Shown here one piece after another: positions 1 through 8,580 of a DNA stretch of 64,000 bases; the first letter of the stretch is position 1, and every line of letters begins with the position of its first letter. Location: assembly GCF_014205155.1 (NCBI RefSeq), contig NZ_JACHMX010000001.1:6510001-6574000 (forward strand), read 5' to 3'. The notes under the pieces were generated by a model. That model worked only from the letters and a program-made list of their open reading frames with translations. It did not search any database and had not been told where the DNA came from. The position numbers and the translations under genes are program-made. The stretch is from Amycolatopsis umgeniensis. GTDB taxonomy: Bacteria; Actinomycetota; Actinomycetes; Mycobacteriales; Pseudonocardiaceae.

Positions 1-93
1 GGCCCGCTGGACGAGGCGCCGTCCCCGGCCCCGCCCGCGCCGACCAGCGTGCACGAAGGGCATCACGAGGGTCACACGGGAGGCACGCCGTGA
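1..93 (+). CDS. C-terminal end of an unidentified upstream protein (partial)
   Basis: An open frame enters from the left edge and stops at TGA 91-93, overlapping the GTG start of the copper ATPase (GTGA). Only 30 residues are visible. They are Pro/Ala-rich and end in a His-rich tail (HEGHHEGH). Such a tail and the translational coupling to a Cu(I) ATPase suggest a copper-handling protein, but no family can be assigned from this fragment. Confidence 0.5.
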   Translation, partial: GPLDEAPSPAPPAPTSVHEGHHEGHTGGTP

Positions 94-2288
94 GCGTCGG
101 GACATCCCAGCGGGTCGAACTGGCCATCGGCGGGATGACCTGCGCGTCCTGTGCCGCGCGGGTCGAACGCAAGCTGAACAAGGTCGACGGTGTCTCCGCC
201 ACGGTCAATTACGCCACCGAGAAGGCGCAGGTCGACTTTCCCGCCGCGGTGTCGGTCGACGACCTCGTCGGTGTCGTCGAGTCCGCGGGTTACACGGCCG
301 AGCCGCCGAAACCCGAGCCGGCCGAAGACAACACGGCGGGGCTCCAGCGGCGGCTCTCGGTCTCCGCCGTGCTCTCCGTTCCGGTGATCGTGCTGGCGAT
401 GGTCCCGGCCTGGCAGTTCACCTACTGGCAGTGGGTCTCGCTCGCCTTGGCCGCGCCTGTCGTCACCTGGGGCGCGTGGCCGTTCCACCGCCCGGCCTGG
501 ACGAACTTCCGTCATGGCGCCGCCACCATGGACACCCTGATCTCCCTCGGCGTCGCCGCGGCCACGCTCTGGTCGCTGTACGCGCTGCTGTTCGGCGCCG
601 CCGGAGTGCCCGGTATGCGTCACGGCTTCGAGCTGACCATGGAACGCGGGTCCGGCTCCGGCAACCTCTATCTCGAGGTCGCCGCCGGGGTCACCACGTT
701 CCTGCTGGCCGGCCGCTACTTCGAGGCGAGGTCCAAACGCCGTTCCGGCGCCGCCCTGCGTGCGCTGCTCGAACTCGGCGCGAAGGACGTCGCGGTTCTC
801 AGAAACGGTGTCGAGAGCCGTGTCCCGATCGGTGACCTGAAGGTCGGCGACGAGTTCGTCGTGCGTCCGGGGGAGAAGATCGCCACTGACGGCGTCGTGA
901 CCGACGGCGGTTCGGCGGTCGACGTGAGCATGCTGACGGGGGAAGCCGTCCCGGTCGAGGTGACCATCGGTGACACCGTGACCGGTGGGACGGTCAACGC
1001 GGGCGGAAGGCTCGTCGTCCGCGCCGCGCGGATCGGCGCCGACACCCGGCTCGCGCAGATGGCGCGGCTGGTCGAGGACGCGCAGAACGGCAAGGCCCGG
1101 GTCCAGCGCCTCGCCGACCGGGTGTCGGCCGTGTTCGTCCCGGTGGTGATCGCGCTCGCTGTCGGCACGCTCGGCTTCTGGCTCGGGGCGGGCAGCGGGG
1201 CGGACGCCGCCTTCACCGCCGCCGTCGCGGTCCTGATCATCGCCTGCCCGTGCGCGCTCGGCCTGGCCACGCCGACGGCGCTGCTCGTCGGCACCGGCCG
1301 CGGCGCGCAGCTGGGCATCCTCATCAAGGGGCCGGAGGTGCTCGAGTCCACTCGTGCCGTCGACACCGTGGTCCTCGACAAGACCGGCACGGTGACCGCG
1401 GGAAGGATGAGCCTCACCGATCTCCATGGCGGCAACGAGGTGCTCCGGCTCGCCGCCGCGGTCGAGCACGCTTCCGAACATCCGATCGCCCGCGCGATCG
1501 TCACGGCCGCCGAGGAGCGGTTGGGTCAGCTGCCGCCGGTCGAAGGGTTCCGTAACGTCGAGGGTCTGGGCGTCATCGGCGAGGTCGAGGGCAAGACCGT
1601 CCTCGCCGGGCGTCCCGCTCTCCTCGACCAGCACGGCATCACCATCGGCGACGAGCTCGCGCAGGTCAAGGCGGCCGCCGAGGAACGCGGCGCGACCGCT
1701 GTCGTCGTCGCCCGCGACGGCGAGGCGCTCGGTGTGGTCGTCGTCGCCGATACGGTCAAGCCGACCTCGAAGCAGGCCGTGGCGGAACTACGGGCGCTCG
1801 GGCTCCGGCCGGTTCTGCTGACCGGCGACAACACCGGATCCGCGCGAGCGGTCGCCGCCGAGGTGGGGATCGACGAGGTCGTCGCCGAGGTCCTGCCCGC
1901 GGACAAGGTCGACGTCGTCAAACGGCTCCAGGCCGAGGGCCGGGTGGTCGCCATGGTCGGTGACGGCGTCAACGACGCGGCCGCGCTCGCGCGGGCCGAC
2001 CTCGGACTGTCGATGGGCACCGGGACGGACGCCGCGATCGAGGCGGGCGACCTGACCCTGGTCCGCGGCGATCTGCGCGCGGCCGTGGACGCCATCCGGC
2101 TTTCGCGCCGGACGCTGCGCACGATCAAGGGCAATCTGTTCTGGGCGTTCGCCTACAACGTCGCCGCGCTGCCGCTGGCCGCGCTCGGCCTGCTCAACCC
2201 CATGATCGCCGGGGCCGCGATGGCGTTCTCCTCGGTGTTCGTCGTCAGCAACAGCCTGCGGCTGCGCGGGTTCCGCGGGATTGCTTAA
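90..2288 (+). CDS. copA: Cu(I)-exporting P1B-type ATPase
   Basis: A 732-residue membrane pump that exports Cu(I) at the expense of ATP. In order it shows an N-terminal heavy-metal-associated domain with GMTCASC near residues 13-19, transmembrane helices, a TGE actuator motif, the CPC metal site at 386-388, the phosphorylated Asp430 in DKTGT, an HP motif (SEHP) in the nucleotide domain, and GDGVND in the hinge. The last helices carry the YN and MxxSS signatures typical of the Cu(I) subgroup. Length is normal for CopA/CtpV proteins. The GTG start overlaps the stop of the upstream frame. The stop overlaps that of the convergent csoR gene by three bases, which supports copper-responsive control. 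Silver may also be a substrate. Confidence 0.96.
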   Translation: MSVGTSQRVELAIGGMTCASCAARVERKLNKVDGVSATVNYATEKAQVDFPAAVSVDDLVGVVESAGYTAEPPKPEPAEDNTAGLQRRLSVSAVLSVPVIVLAMVPAWQFTYWQWVSLALAAPVVTWGAWPFHRPAWTNFRHGAATMDTLISLGVAAATLWSLYALLFGAAGVPGMRHGFELTMERGSGSGNLYLEVAAGVTTFLLAGRYFEARSKRRSGAALRALLELGAKDVAVLRNGVESRVPIGDLKVGDEFVVRPGEKIATDGVVTDGGSAVDVSMLTGEAVPVEVTIGDTVTGGTVNAGGRLVVRAARIGADTRLAQMARLVEDAQNGKARVQRLADRVSAVFVPVVIALAVGTLGFWLGAGSGADAAFTAAVAVLIIACPCALGLATPTALLVGTGRGAQLGILIKGPEVLESTRAVDTVVLDKTGTVTAGRMSLTDLHGGNEVLRLAAAVEHASEHPIARAIVTAAEERLGQLPPVEGFRNVEGLGVIGEVEGKTVLAGRPALLDQHGITIGDELAQVKAAAEERGATAVVVARDGEALGVVVVADTVKPTSKQAVAELRALGLRPVLLTGDNTGSARAVAAEVGIDEVVAEVLPADKVDVVKRLQAEGRVVAMVGDGVNDAAALARADLGLSMGTGTDAAIEAGDLTLVRGDLRAAVDAIRLSRRTLRTIKGNLFWAFAYNVAALPLAALGLLNPMIAGAAMAFSSVFVVSNSLRLRGFRGIA

Positions 2289-2566
2289 GAGCGGACCAGC
2301 CGGGCGATGGCGTCGGACGCCTCCCGGACCTTGAGGTCGGCCTCTTCCCCGCCCGCGGCGGCCGCCTGGACCACGCAGGTGGCGAGGTGCTCGTCCAGCA
2401 GTTCGAGGGAGAACGACTGCAGCGCCTTGGTGGCCGCGGACACCTGGGTCAGGATGTCGATGCAGTACTTGTCCTCTTCGACCATCCGCTGCAAACCGCG
2501 GATCTGCCCCTCGATCCGGCGCAGGCGCTTGAGGTAGGCCTCCCGCTCGCTGCCGTAGCCCGTCAT
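2285..2566 (-). CDS. csoR: CsoR-family copper-sensing repressor
   Basis: A 93-residue all-helical repressor of the CsoR/RcnR family that releases its operator when it binds Cu(I). The ligand set is complete: Cys35 in KYCIDIL, His60 and Cys64 in DEHLATC, at the spacing of the Mycobacterium tuberculosis protein. The ATG at 2564-2566 was chosen because the protein then begins as family members do ([11 protein letters not shown]); a longer frame upstream is spurious. It lies tail-to-tail with the copper ATPase and divergent from a YCII gene. Its likely targets are the copper genes of this flank. Confidence 0.95.
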   Translation of the reverse strand: MTGYGSEREAYLKRLRRIEGQIRGLQRMVEEDKYCIDILTQVSAATKALQSFSLELLDEHLATCVVQAAAAGGEEADLKVREASDAIARLVRS

Positions 2567-2605
2567 TCCGCACCCGTTCTCTCGTCGTTCCCCAGCCATC
2601 GCCGA

Positions 2606-2624
2606 GTATACCCTCCCCACGTAT
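2606..2624. promoter_or_regulatory. Possible CsoR operator / promoter of csoR
   Basis: GTATACCCTCCCCACGTAT lies about 40 bp upstream of csoR in the divergent csoR-YCII gap. On the minus strand it reads GGGTATACT, with a good -10-like TATACT. The run of C/G flanked by TA steps resembles CsoR boxes, but the dyad is imperfect. Autoregulation is inferred. Confidence 0.4.
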
Positions 2625-2734
2625 CCGCCCCGGGCGGGCGAAATTCGCGGGTGCCAGGATGTCGAGGACGATCCGGTGACTCCGACTCCTGCGTGAGTGG
2701 CCGGGACACGGCCGGACGACCAGGAGGAACACCG

Positions 2735-3097
2735 ATGAAGTACATGATCATGATCACGATGAACCCCGCCGCGTGGGACGCCCTCCCCGAGGCCGAGCGC
2801 GACGAGGTGGTCGCCCGCATCGACCCTTTCATGAAGAAGCTGACCGAGAGCGGCGAGCTGCTCGGGACGCAGGCGCTGGGGGAGCCGAAGGAGAGCACGG
2901 TGGTCCGGGTACGTGACGGCGTCCCGGTGGTCACCGACGGCCCGTTCGCGGAGTCGAAGGAGTATCTGGCCGGCTTCTACCTGGTCGAATGCGACAGCAA
3001 GGAACGCGCGATCGAGATCGCGGGCCAGGTCCCGGACGCGCACATCAACGCGATGGAGATCCGGCCGGTGGTCTATTCGTCGGGCGACGACGCTTAA
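2735..3097 (+). CDS. YCII-related domain protein
   Basis: A 120-residue ferredoxin-like-fold protein of the YCII/DGPF group, beginning MKYMIMI and containing the characteristic DGPF near residue 70 (VTDGPFAESKE). These small alpha/beta-barrel proteins often sit beside ECF sigma factors; their reaction is unknown. A strong AGGAGG at 2723-2728 fixes the ATG start. No sigma-factor neighbour is present here. The gene diverges from csoR and ends four bases into the convergent coiled-coil gene. Confidence 0.85.
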   Translation: MKYMIMITMNPAAWDALPEAERDEVVARIDPFMKKLTESGELLGTQALGEPKESTVVRVRDGVPVVTDGPFAESKEYLAGFYLVECDSKERAIEIAGQVPDAHINAMEIRPVVYSSGDDA

Positions 3098-3762
3098 GTG
3101 GCGGCCGCTTCGGTGCCGGTGCGGGCCTCTGGCCTGCTCCGGCGCTGAACGGGCACTTCGGGTTTCGTGTCGGCGGTGAGCGTCAGGACCGTACCGGCTT
3201 CGGCGAGCAGATCGCGGCAGCCGAGCAGTTGCTTCAGCACACCCTCGCGCAGGCTGAGGGCCACGTCGGCCTTCTGTCGCGCTTCGGAGACCAGGCGCTC
3301 GCCTTCGGTGGCGGCGTCGTCGAGCAGTTTCCGTGCTCTCGCCTGCGCGGCTTCGTCCTGTGCGGCGAGCACGCGCATCGCCTCCGCCCTGCGCAGCGTC
3401 ATGGCGAGTTCGAAGTCTTCGGTGATCCGCCTCCGCTCCGCCTCGGCCTCGGCAGCCTTTTCGGTGGCGCGCGCGGTGATGTCTTCGGCCTCTTCGCGGG
3501 TGAGTTCGAGCATTCGGCGCGATCGCTCCTGCAGCGCGTCCGGGGCGATCGGGACGCGGCTGATCCGGTCGACGCTGGCCTTCAGCTCACGGTTTTCCTC
3601 TTGGGTGGCGGTGAGCCTGGCGGCGAGAGCTTCGCCGCGGCGAAGCGCTTCATCGCGTTCGGCGGCCACGCGCCGTAGTTCGGTTTCCACCTCGCGAACG
3701 AATTCCCGGACCTGGGCGCGATTGAAACCACGCCACGCCAGATCGAAGCCGGGCATTTCCAT
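3094..3762 (-). CDS. DivIVA-like coiled-coil protein
   Basis: A 222-residue soluble protein. The first 60 residues (FDLAWRGFNRAQVREFV) match the membrane-binding N-terminal module of DivIVA/Wag31-type proteins. After that comes a long Ala/Glu/Arg-rich coiled coil to about residue 190 and a basic disordered tail. DivIVA proteins mark poles and septa. This one is shorter than Wag31 and lies away from the division cluster, so it is probably an accessory paralogue. The ATG start gives the conserved MEMPGFDL beginning. No partner is evident in the neighbourhood. Confidence 0.75.
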   Translation of the reverse strand: MEMPGFDLAWRGFNRAQVREFVREVETELRRVAAERDEALRRGEALAARLTATQEENRELKASVDRISRVPIAPDALQERSRRMLELTREEAEDITARATEKAAEAEAERRRITEDFELAMTLRRAEAMRVLAAQDEAAQARARKLLDDAATEGERLVSEARQKADVALSLREGVLKQLLGCRDLLAEAGTVLTLTADTKPEVPVQRRSRPEARTGTEAAAT

Positions 3763-4006
3763 TGGTCACCTCCACAGTGGGCGATCCGTCACCTGTGTGC
3801 GGCTTCTCGTAGACGACAGAGTTCCTTGTCGCACGGGGGCTTTCCCCGCCCAGTGTGCCTGAAGCCGCAACGACACGCGTCACTGGTGGGTGATCTTTGC
3901 GCCGAGCGGTCCGCGCAAGCGGGAAGAAGGGTGATCCTGGAACCGGTGGGAGAATGGACGATCATCGCTTGACCCCTGTCCCTTGACTCACAGTGGAGGT
4001 GGCCGC

Positions 4007-4702
4007 GTGACGAGTAGCCGAATTCGGGTCCCTGGCTGGAATACGGCGACCGCGGCCGAGGGGTATCGGCAGGTCAGAGAGAACATCGCGATCTTGCTCG
4101 CCGATCACGCGGGCGCGGGCGGCCGCACCGTGCCGTCGTGTCCACAGTGGAGCGTGCGGGATCTGCTCGCGCATCTGACCGAGATCTGCGACCGGGTGAT
4201 CACCCGGTTCGGCGGTGAGCCGTGCCCGGTTCCGGAGACGGCGTCGGCCGCCGAACTGCTGCGGCTCTGGACCGAGCGCGGACTCGAGGCCGACACCCTC
4301 CTCGCCGCGGACGGCGAGGGGAAGAGCCGCGGCGACATCATGGTGATGGACGCCTTCACCCACGAACTCGATCTCCGCTACGCACTCGGCGTTCCGCCGC
4401 CGGAGGCGCACGCGGCCTGGCTGCGCGGTTTCGAAGTGCTCGTCAGCGGTCTCGCCACCTCGCTGGGGAGCCACGGGCTGCCCGGGATGCGGATCGAGAT
4501 CGAGGGCGCGACCTGGATCGCCGGCACCGAACCGGTCGCCGCCGTGCTCTCGGGCCCGCCCGTGGACCTGTACCGGTCACTCGCCGGGCGCCGGAGCCCG
4601 GCCCAGATCGCCGCCCTGGACTGGCTGGGCGATCCGGAACCGTGGCTCCGGGCCTTCACGTGGGGGCCGTTCGTCCCGCCGGCCGAGGCCGTCGAGCGCT
4701 GA
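4007..4702 (+). CDS. Maleylpyruvate isomerase-like (DinB-type) protein
   Basis: A 231-residue protein with the four-helix MDMPI/DinB N-terminal domain. WSVRDLLAHL and DAFTHELDLRYAL carry the histidines that bind a divalent metal in mycothiol-dependent enzymes, and a C-terminal sterol-carrier-like half follows (about residues 135-225). Family members transfer or isomerise using mycothiol; the substrate is unknown. GTG at 4007 is preceded by GGAGG at good spacing. It is convergent with the copper CopCD gene, with no gap. Confidence 0.75.
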   Translation: MTSSRIRVPGWNTATAAEGYRQVRENIAILLADHAGAGGRTVPSCPQWSVRDLLAHLTEICDRVITRFGGEPCPVPETASAAELLRLWTERGLEADTLLAADGEGKSRGDIMVMDAFTHELDLRYALGVPPPEAHAAWLRGFEVLVSGLATSLGSHGLPGMRIEIEGATWIAGTEPVAAVLSGPPVDLYRSLAGRRSPAQIAALDWLGDPEPWLRAFTWGPFVPPAEAVER

Positions 4703-6037
4703 TCAGCCTGTCGGGGACATCGACGACAGCGCCGCGGCCAGCGCGAGCACCACGGCCACGATCAGCACCTCGACCCCGACGCTGACCCGCAGTTTCCGCA
4801 GGTCGGCGGTCACGACGCCGGTGCCGCCGCGGCCGGCGATCCCGCGTCGCACCGCGTTGCGGCTCAGGTTCGCCACCAGCAGCAACGCGGCGAAACCGGT
4901 CAGCTTCAGCAGGAAGACGATGCCGTAGGCCGACGTCCAGAGCGCTTCCACCGACGGGACGAGCCGGAAGCCCAGATAGGCGCCGCTGACCACCATGATC
5001 ACGATCGACCAGGTGGCGATCGGGTGGAACCGCGCCAACGCCGGTTCGGCCTCGTCCGCCGAGTACCTGCCGCGCAGCAGCACGGCCAGCTGGATCAGCC
5101 CGCCCACCCAGACGGCCATCGCACCGAAGTGCGCGAGGTCGGCGCTGACCGACAGGAACATGATCTTGTCGGCGACGGCGTGCCCGGTCGCGGAGAAGCT
5201 CAGCATCACGACGAACCCGGCCGCGATGCCGAGGTTCTCGTAGCGCGACCGCAGCCTGTCCGGCAGGTCGCCCGCCAGCAGCCGTCGCACGATCACGGCG
5301 AGCGCGACGATCGCGGCCAGGCGCAGGAGCAGCAGCTTCCCGTACGCCACTCGCAGGGTCGCCTCGATCAGCTCCGGTTCGAAGACCGCGCCGACGCCCC
5401 GGCCCGCGACGTAGGGGCCTTGCAGCAGGAACCCGGCCACGGCCGTCAGGGCGGAAAGCCACACGCCCGTGGTGATCAGTTTCCGCGCCGCCGGGTCGGT
5501 CCGGCCGCCCGGACGGCAGACCAGCACGAACACCAGCCCGCCGAGCAGGGCCACCCCGCCGAAAGAACCCCAGCGGAAGGTGGTGAACAGCGCGTCGGTC
5601 ACCGGATCGGTCCCGGTGGAGGCGGACACCGCGCCCGCCGAGGTGATGAGCGGCCCGGTGCCGATCACGAACGCGATCGTGCCGCGGACGGGATGTGAGT
5701 CCGTCGAGACGAACGCGTACTCGACGAGGTAGCTGCCGTCGGGGAGATCCGGCTCGAGTTTGACGGCGACCTGCTCGGCGACGTCACCGGGCTGGAACAC
5801 CGGCCCGCTGACGACGTTCGTGCCCTGCTGGTCGACGACCTTGATCGAGTTCGGCTGGATGCCGATGTTCTCCGACAGGGTGATCGAGACCAGCGGGGGC
5901 GCCGAGGTGAGCCGGGCGCCGTCGGCGGGGGTGGAGGAGAGGAGTTCGACGTGGGCCGAGGCGGGGGCCGCGGCGAGTACCGCGACCCCGAACCACGCGG
6001 CCACCAGGGCCAGGAGCGCGAAGAGTCTCCTGGTCAC
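4703..6037 (-). CDS. CopC-CopD fusion, copper uptake/resistance membrane protein
   Basis: A 444-residue protein with a Sec signal peptide ending ASA and a mature N-terminus starting AHVELL, whose histidine is the usual copper ligand of CopC. The CopC beta-sandwich spans about residues 28-125, including the second His region (DSHPVRG). About eight CopD-type membrane helices follow (150-440). Such fusions move copper across the membrane or supply it to cuproenzymes. Its start overlaps the stop of the upstream His-rich membrane gene by four bases, so both form one operon read leftwards. Confidence 0.9.
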   Translation of the reverse strand: MTRRLFALLALVAAWFGVAVLAAAPASAHVELLSSTPADGARLTSAPPLVSITLSENIGIQPNSIKVVDQQGTNVVSGPVFQPGDVAEQVAVKLEPDLPDGSYLVEYAFVSTDSHPVRGTIAFVIGTGPLITSAGAVSASTGTDPVTDALFTTFRWGSFGGVALLGGLVFVLVCRPGGRTDPAARKLITTGVWLSALTAVAGFLLQGPYVAGRGVGAVFEPELIEATLRVAYGKLLLLRLAAIVALAVIVRRLLAGDLPDRLRSRYENLGIAAGFVVMLSFSATGHAVADKIMFLSVSADLAHFGAMAVWVGGLIQLAVLLRGRYSADEAEPALARFHPIATWSIVIMVVSGAYLGFRLVPSVEALWTSAYGIVFLLKLTGFAALLLVANLSRNAVRRGIAGRGGTGVVTADLRKLRVSVGVEVLIVAVVLALAAALSSMSPTG

Positions 6038-6612
6038 GAGGCCGTCGACGCCAGCTCACGCCGGCTCTCGGGCGCGCACGTGCAACCCGTCAGCTGCCAT
6101 TCGGCGGCGGCGGCCTTCCGGTGCACGAGCATCGCGATGATCATCGGGATGGTGACGATCGTGTTGTAGAACAGGTGCAGCTCCACGCGCGGGATGAACA
6201 GCTGGATGATGCTGCTCGGCGCTGTCCCGCCGCCGAGGCGCCAGCCGGTCTGTGCCTGGATCAGCAGGAGCAGATGCTCGATGTGGTGCCAGAACTGCAG
6301 GCCGAGCGCCAGGTTCCACCACTGCCGCGAGCGGCCGGCGAAGCCCTTGCGCAGGGCGAACAGGAAGATCAGCATGACGATGGCGTAGCCGTAGTGCAGC
6401 CATTCGGAGCTGATCAGCTTGGGGAACGGGATGCCGAGCACGCCGCGCGCGTCCGAGGTCTTCCAGCCCAGGGCGTAGATCTGGAACGCCTGCACCAGGT
6501 GTTCCGCCCAGTGAGCGAGCACGACGAGCGCGAAGATGTTGAGCGCCGCGCGGTGGTATTTCCCGTTGAGCGAGGCGAGTAGGCCCGGACGTGGCGAATC
6601 GAGTGAGGCCAT
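6034..6612 (-). CDS. His-rich membrane protein, partner of CopCD
   Basis: A 192-residue protein with about five hydrophobic helices. Histidines are conspicuous inside or next to them: HWAEH near 34-38, FWHHIEHLLL near 118-127 and ELHLFY near 153, suggesting a metal or heme site in the membrane. No family was recognised. It overlaps the CopC-CopD gene by ATGA, pointing to a shared copper role. The ATG has AAGGAG upstream. The C-terminus (CTCAPE) has two cysteines. Confidence 0.7.
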   Translation of the reverse strand: MASLDSPRPGLLASLNGKYHRAALNIFALVVLAHWAEHLVQAFQIYALGWKTSDARGVLGIPFPKLISSEWLHYGYAIVMLIFLFALRKGFAGRSRQWWNLALGLQFWHHIEHLLLLIQAQTGWRLGGGTAPSSIIQLFIPRVELHLFYNTIVTIPMIIAMLVHRKAAAAEWQLTGCTCAPESRRELASTAS

Positions 6613-6647
6613 GAAGAGGCTCCTTGGGCGAAAGACCGGCCGGTGAC

Positions 6648-6664
6648 GGATATCGAAGATATCC
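6648..6664. promoter_or_regulatory. Perfect palindrome upstream of the CopCD operon
   Basis: GGATATC-GAA-GATATCC is a perfect 7-bp inverted repeat with a 3-bp centre, 36 bp upstream of the operon start. Its size and position suit a dimeric repressor site. The binding protein is unknown; a copper regulator is an obvious candidate. Confidence 0.45.
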
Positions 6665-6791
6665 CGCGAACCGGCCGTTCCCGTTACTCCGGATTGCTGA
6701 TCTGACTCGTAGTGTTACGCCGTTCGGTTGCCGGTAACCACGAATGGATCAGTGAAATGCACCGTGGGTCACGGAATGGTGGCCCGGTTGG

Positions 6792-7478
6792 TCAGCGGAT
6801 GACGATTCCGTTCGACACCTGAGGCGCGGCGGGGATGTGGAACAGCTCGGTGAACAGTTCCAAGTACTCGAAGGCGCCCTCGATCCGGATCTTGCCGGTC
6901 CGGACCGCGTCGGCGGCGCTGAGCTCCCCGCTCAGCAGATCCTTGATGAACGGGCCGAGCGGCTCGATCGTCGCGTCGGCGCCGGGGTGCGCGCCGTCCG
7001 CGACCTTGAGCGCGCCGTCCTCGATGATCGCGTGCAGGACCATCTCACCCGGATAGCGCAGCTCGTAGGTGGCGTGGGTGCCCTTGGCCTTCTCGCTCTG
7101 GAAGGTCGTGTACAGCGAGAGGATCGCCGCGTCCAGGGTGAAAACGTCCTCGGGAGCGGGCTGCCCGAGCGACCGCGCCCCCCAGAGACCGAGGTCCAGC
7201 ACGATCTGGTCGAGTTCGCCGCCGTACTCGGTGAGTTCGTAGACCACGGCGGCGTCGAGCTGGGGGAGCAGGCGGCGGCGCAGCACGCCGGACTGCTCGA
7301 GTTCGTTGAGCCGCGCGGACAGCGTGCTCGCGGGGATCTTGGGCAGGCCCGCCTGCAGTTCGGTGAACCGCTTCGGGCCGAGGACGAGGTCACGGACGAT
7401 CAGCAGCGACCAGCGTTCGCCGATGATCTCCAGCGCCCTGGCGAGACCACAGAACTGTCCATAGGTACGACTGCTCAT
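6792..7478 (-). CDS. HxlR-type regulator with SCP2-like C-terminal domain (copy 1)
   Basis: A 228-residue protein. Residues 1-100 are an HxlR winged helix (ALEIIGERWSLLIVRDLVLG, PKRFTELQAGLP). Residues 120-225 form an SCP2-like sterol-carrier domain that could bind a hydrophobic ligand. This suggests a one-component sensor, perhaps of a pathway product. It lies 42 bp downstream of SARP copy 1 on the same strand. A near twin, also 228 residues, sits in the same order downstream of SARP copy 2, so the two-gene unit was duplicated. A direct role in the enediyne locus is inferred from position. Confidence 0.85.
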   Translation of the reverse strand: MSSRTYGQFCGLARALEIIGERWSLLIVRDLVLGPKRFTELQAGLPKIPASTLSARLNELEQSGVLRRRLLPQLDAAVVYELTEYGGELDQIVLDLGLWGARSLGQPAPEDVFTLDAAILSLYTTFQSEKAKGTHATYELRYPGEMVLHAIIEDGALKVADGAHPGADATIEPLGPFIKDLLSGELSAADAVRTGKIRIEGAFEYLELFTELFHIPAAPQVSNGIVIR

Positions 7479-7520
7479 CCGTCGATCCTCACTTTCGTTT
7501 CCCGTGGCAGAGGTCGGTTT

Positions 7521-8360
7521 TCACGCGGGTTCACCCTCGGAGAGCAGGTCATGGTGCAGGATCTGCAGCTCGTCGCAGGGTTCCACGCCCAGTTCATTGT
7601 TGAGCCTCGCGCGCACCTGGCGGTAGGTCGCGAGCGCGTCGGATCGTCGCCCGCTGCGGCCGAGCACGCGGATCAGCTGGCCGTGCAGGGCTTCGTCCAG
7701 CGGGTTCGCGGTGACCAGTGAACGCAGTTCGCCGATCAGCTCGTGCCGCATCCCGGCCGCGATGTCCGCCTCGATGCGCAGGTGCAGGGTGCTGCGCCGC
7801 TGCTCGACGAGGTCGACGGCGTACGCCGACAGCACCGGTCCACAATGGACGTTCGCGAGCGGCGGGCCGGCCCACAGGTCCAGCGCCTCCCGGAAGGACT
7901 TCGCCGCTTCGGCGTGCTCGCCGCGTAGCTGCAGCTCCCGGCCCTTCTTCTGCAGTGCCTGGAACTCGAAGACGTCCACCTGCTCGCGGTCGATCCGGAA
8001 CACGTAACCCGGCGGTTTCGTCGCCAGCATGGTCTCGCCGTAGGGGGCGAGGCCGTTCTCGTCGATGCACCGGCGCAGCTGGTAGACGTAGGTGTGCATC
8101 GTGGTGCGGACGCTGCGCGGCGGGTCGTTGGCCCACAGTTCCTGGACGATCGTGTCGATGTGCACGATCTTGCCCGGGCTCATCACCAGCATGGCGAGCA
8201 CCTGGAGCAGTTTCGGTGTCGTCGGCGCGTAGTCGATCCCGTCCCGCAGGAGTTCGAGCGGGCCGAGGAGCGTGAAGCGGAGTGGACTTGCGGACAGCGC
8301 CGGAATCGGGTTGGGTGCCGAGCCGTGGTGCGTGTCCGATACTCGTGATCCGGGGTACAT
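7521..8360 (-). CDS. SARP-family pathway activator (copy 1)
   Basis: A 279-residue AfsR/DnrI-type activator. An OmpR-like winged helix occupies about residues 30-115 (TPKLLQVLAMLVMSPG, ELWANDPPRSVRTTMHTYVY) and a bacterial transcriptional activation domain follows (120-275). There is no NB-ARC domain, as in small cluster-situated SARPs. I chose ATG 8358-8360 because GGAGGG precedes it at 8 bases; the frame continues upstream but without homology. It diverges from the YcaO gene and is followed by HxlR copy 1. It probably activates one or both biosynthetic arms. Confidence 0.9.
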   Translation of the reverse strand: MYPGSRVSDTHHGSAPNPIPALSASPLRFTLLGPLELLRDGIDYAPTTPKLLQVLAMLVMSPGKIVHIDTIVQELWANDPPRSVRTTMHTYVYQLRRCIDENGLAPYGETMLATKPPGYVFRIDREQVDVFEFQALQKKGRELQLRGEHAEAAKSFREALDLWAGPPLANVHCGPVLSAYAVDLVEQRRSTLHLRIEADIAAGMRHELIGELRSLVTANPLDEALHGQLIRVLGRSGRRSDALATYRQVRARLNNELGVEPCDELQILHHDLLSEGEPA

Positions 8361-8580
8361 CGCAAGCGCCCTCCAGCTCGATACGCGTCGTGTCGTTTTC
8401 CCAGTGCATCGACAGTGACAGAGCGCCCCGTCACCGGGCCAGTGAGCCGTCCACCAGGTCCCGCGTGCGTGTCTCCCGGGAAAACATGGGTTTTTCACAT
8501 CCGAGCCGTGAATCGCGCACTGGCCGATATGTGCTCTCTGGCAGCAGGATTCGGAGACCGCACCGACCTAGGGGGTTCCC
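8361..8580. promoter_or_regulatory. Divergent promoter region SARP-1 / ycaO
   Basis: This 220-bp gap drives the SARP-HxlR unit leftwards and the YcaO-SagB unit rightwards. CGACAGTGACAGAG at 8410-8423 is repeated exactly upstream of SARP copy 2 (41835-41848). Read on the SARP strand it contains tandem CTGTCA/CTGTC. A GGGGG ribosome site lies five bases before the YcaO ATG. No other gene was seen. Confidence 0.6.

Noticed and set aside
2567..3043. Longer CsoR with about 160 extra N-terminal residues
   Set aside because: The extension runs antisense through the YCII gene; the 93-residue form matches the family exactly.
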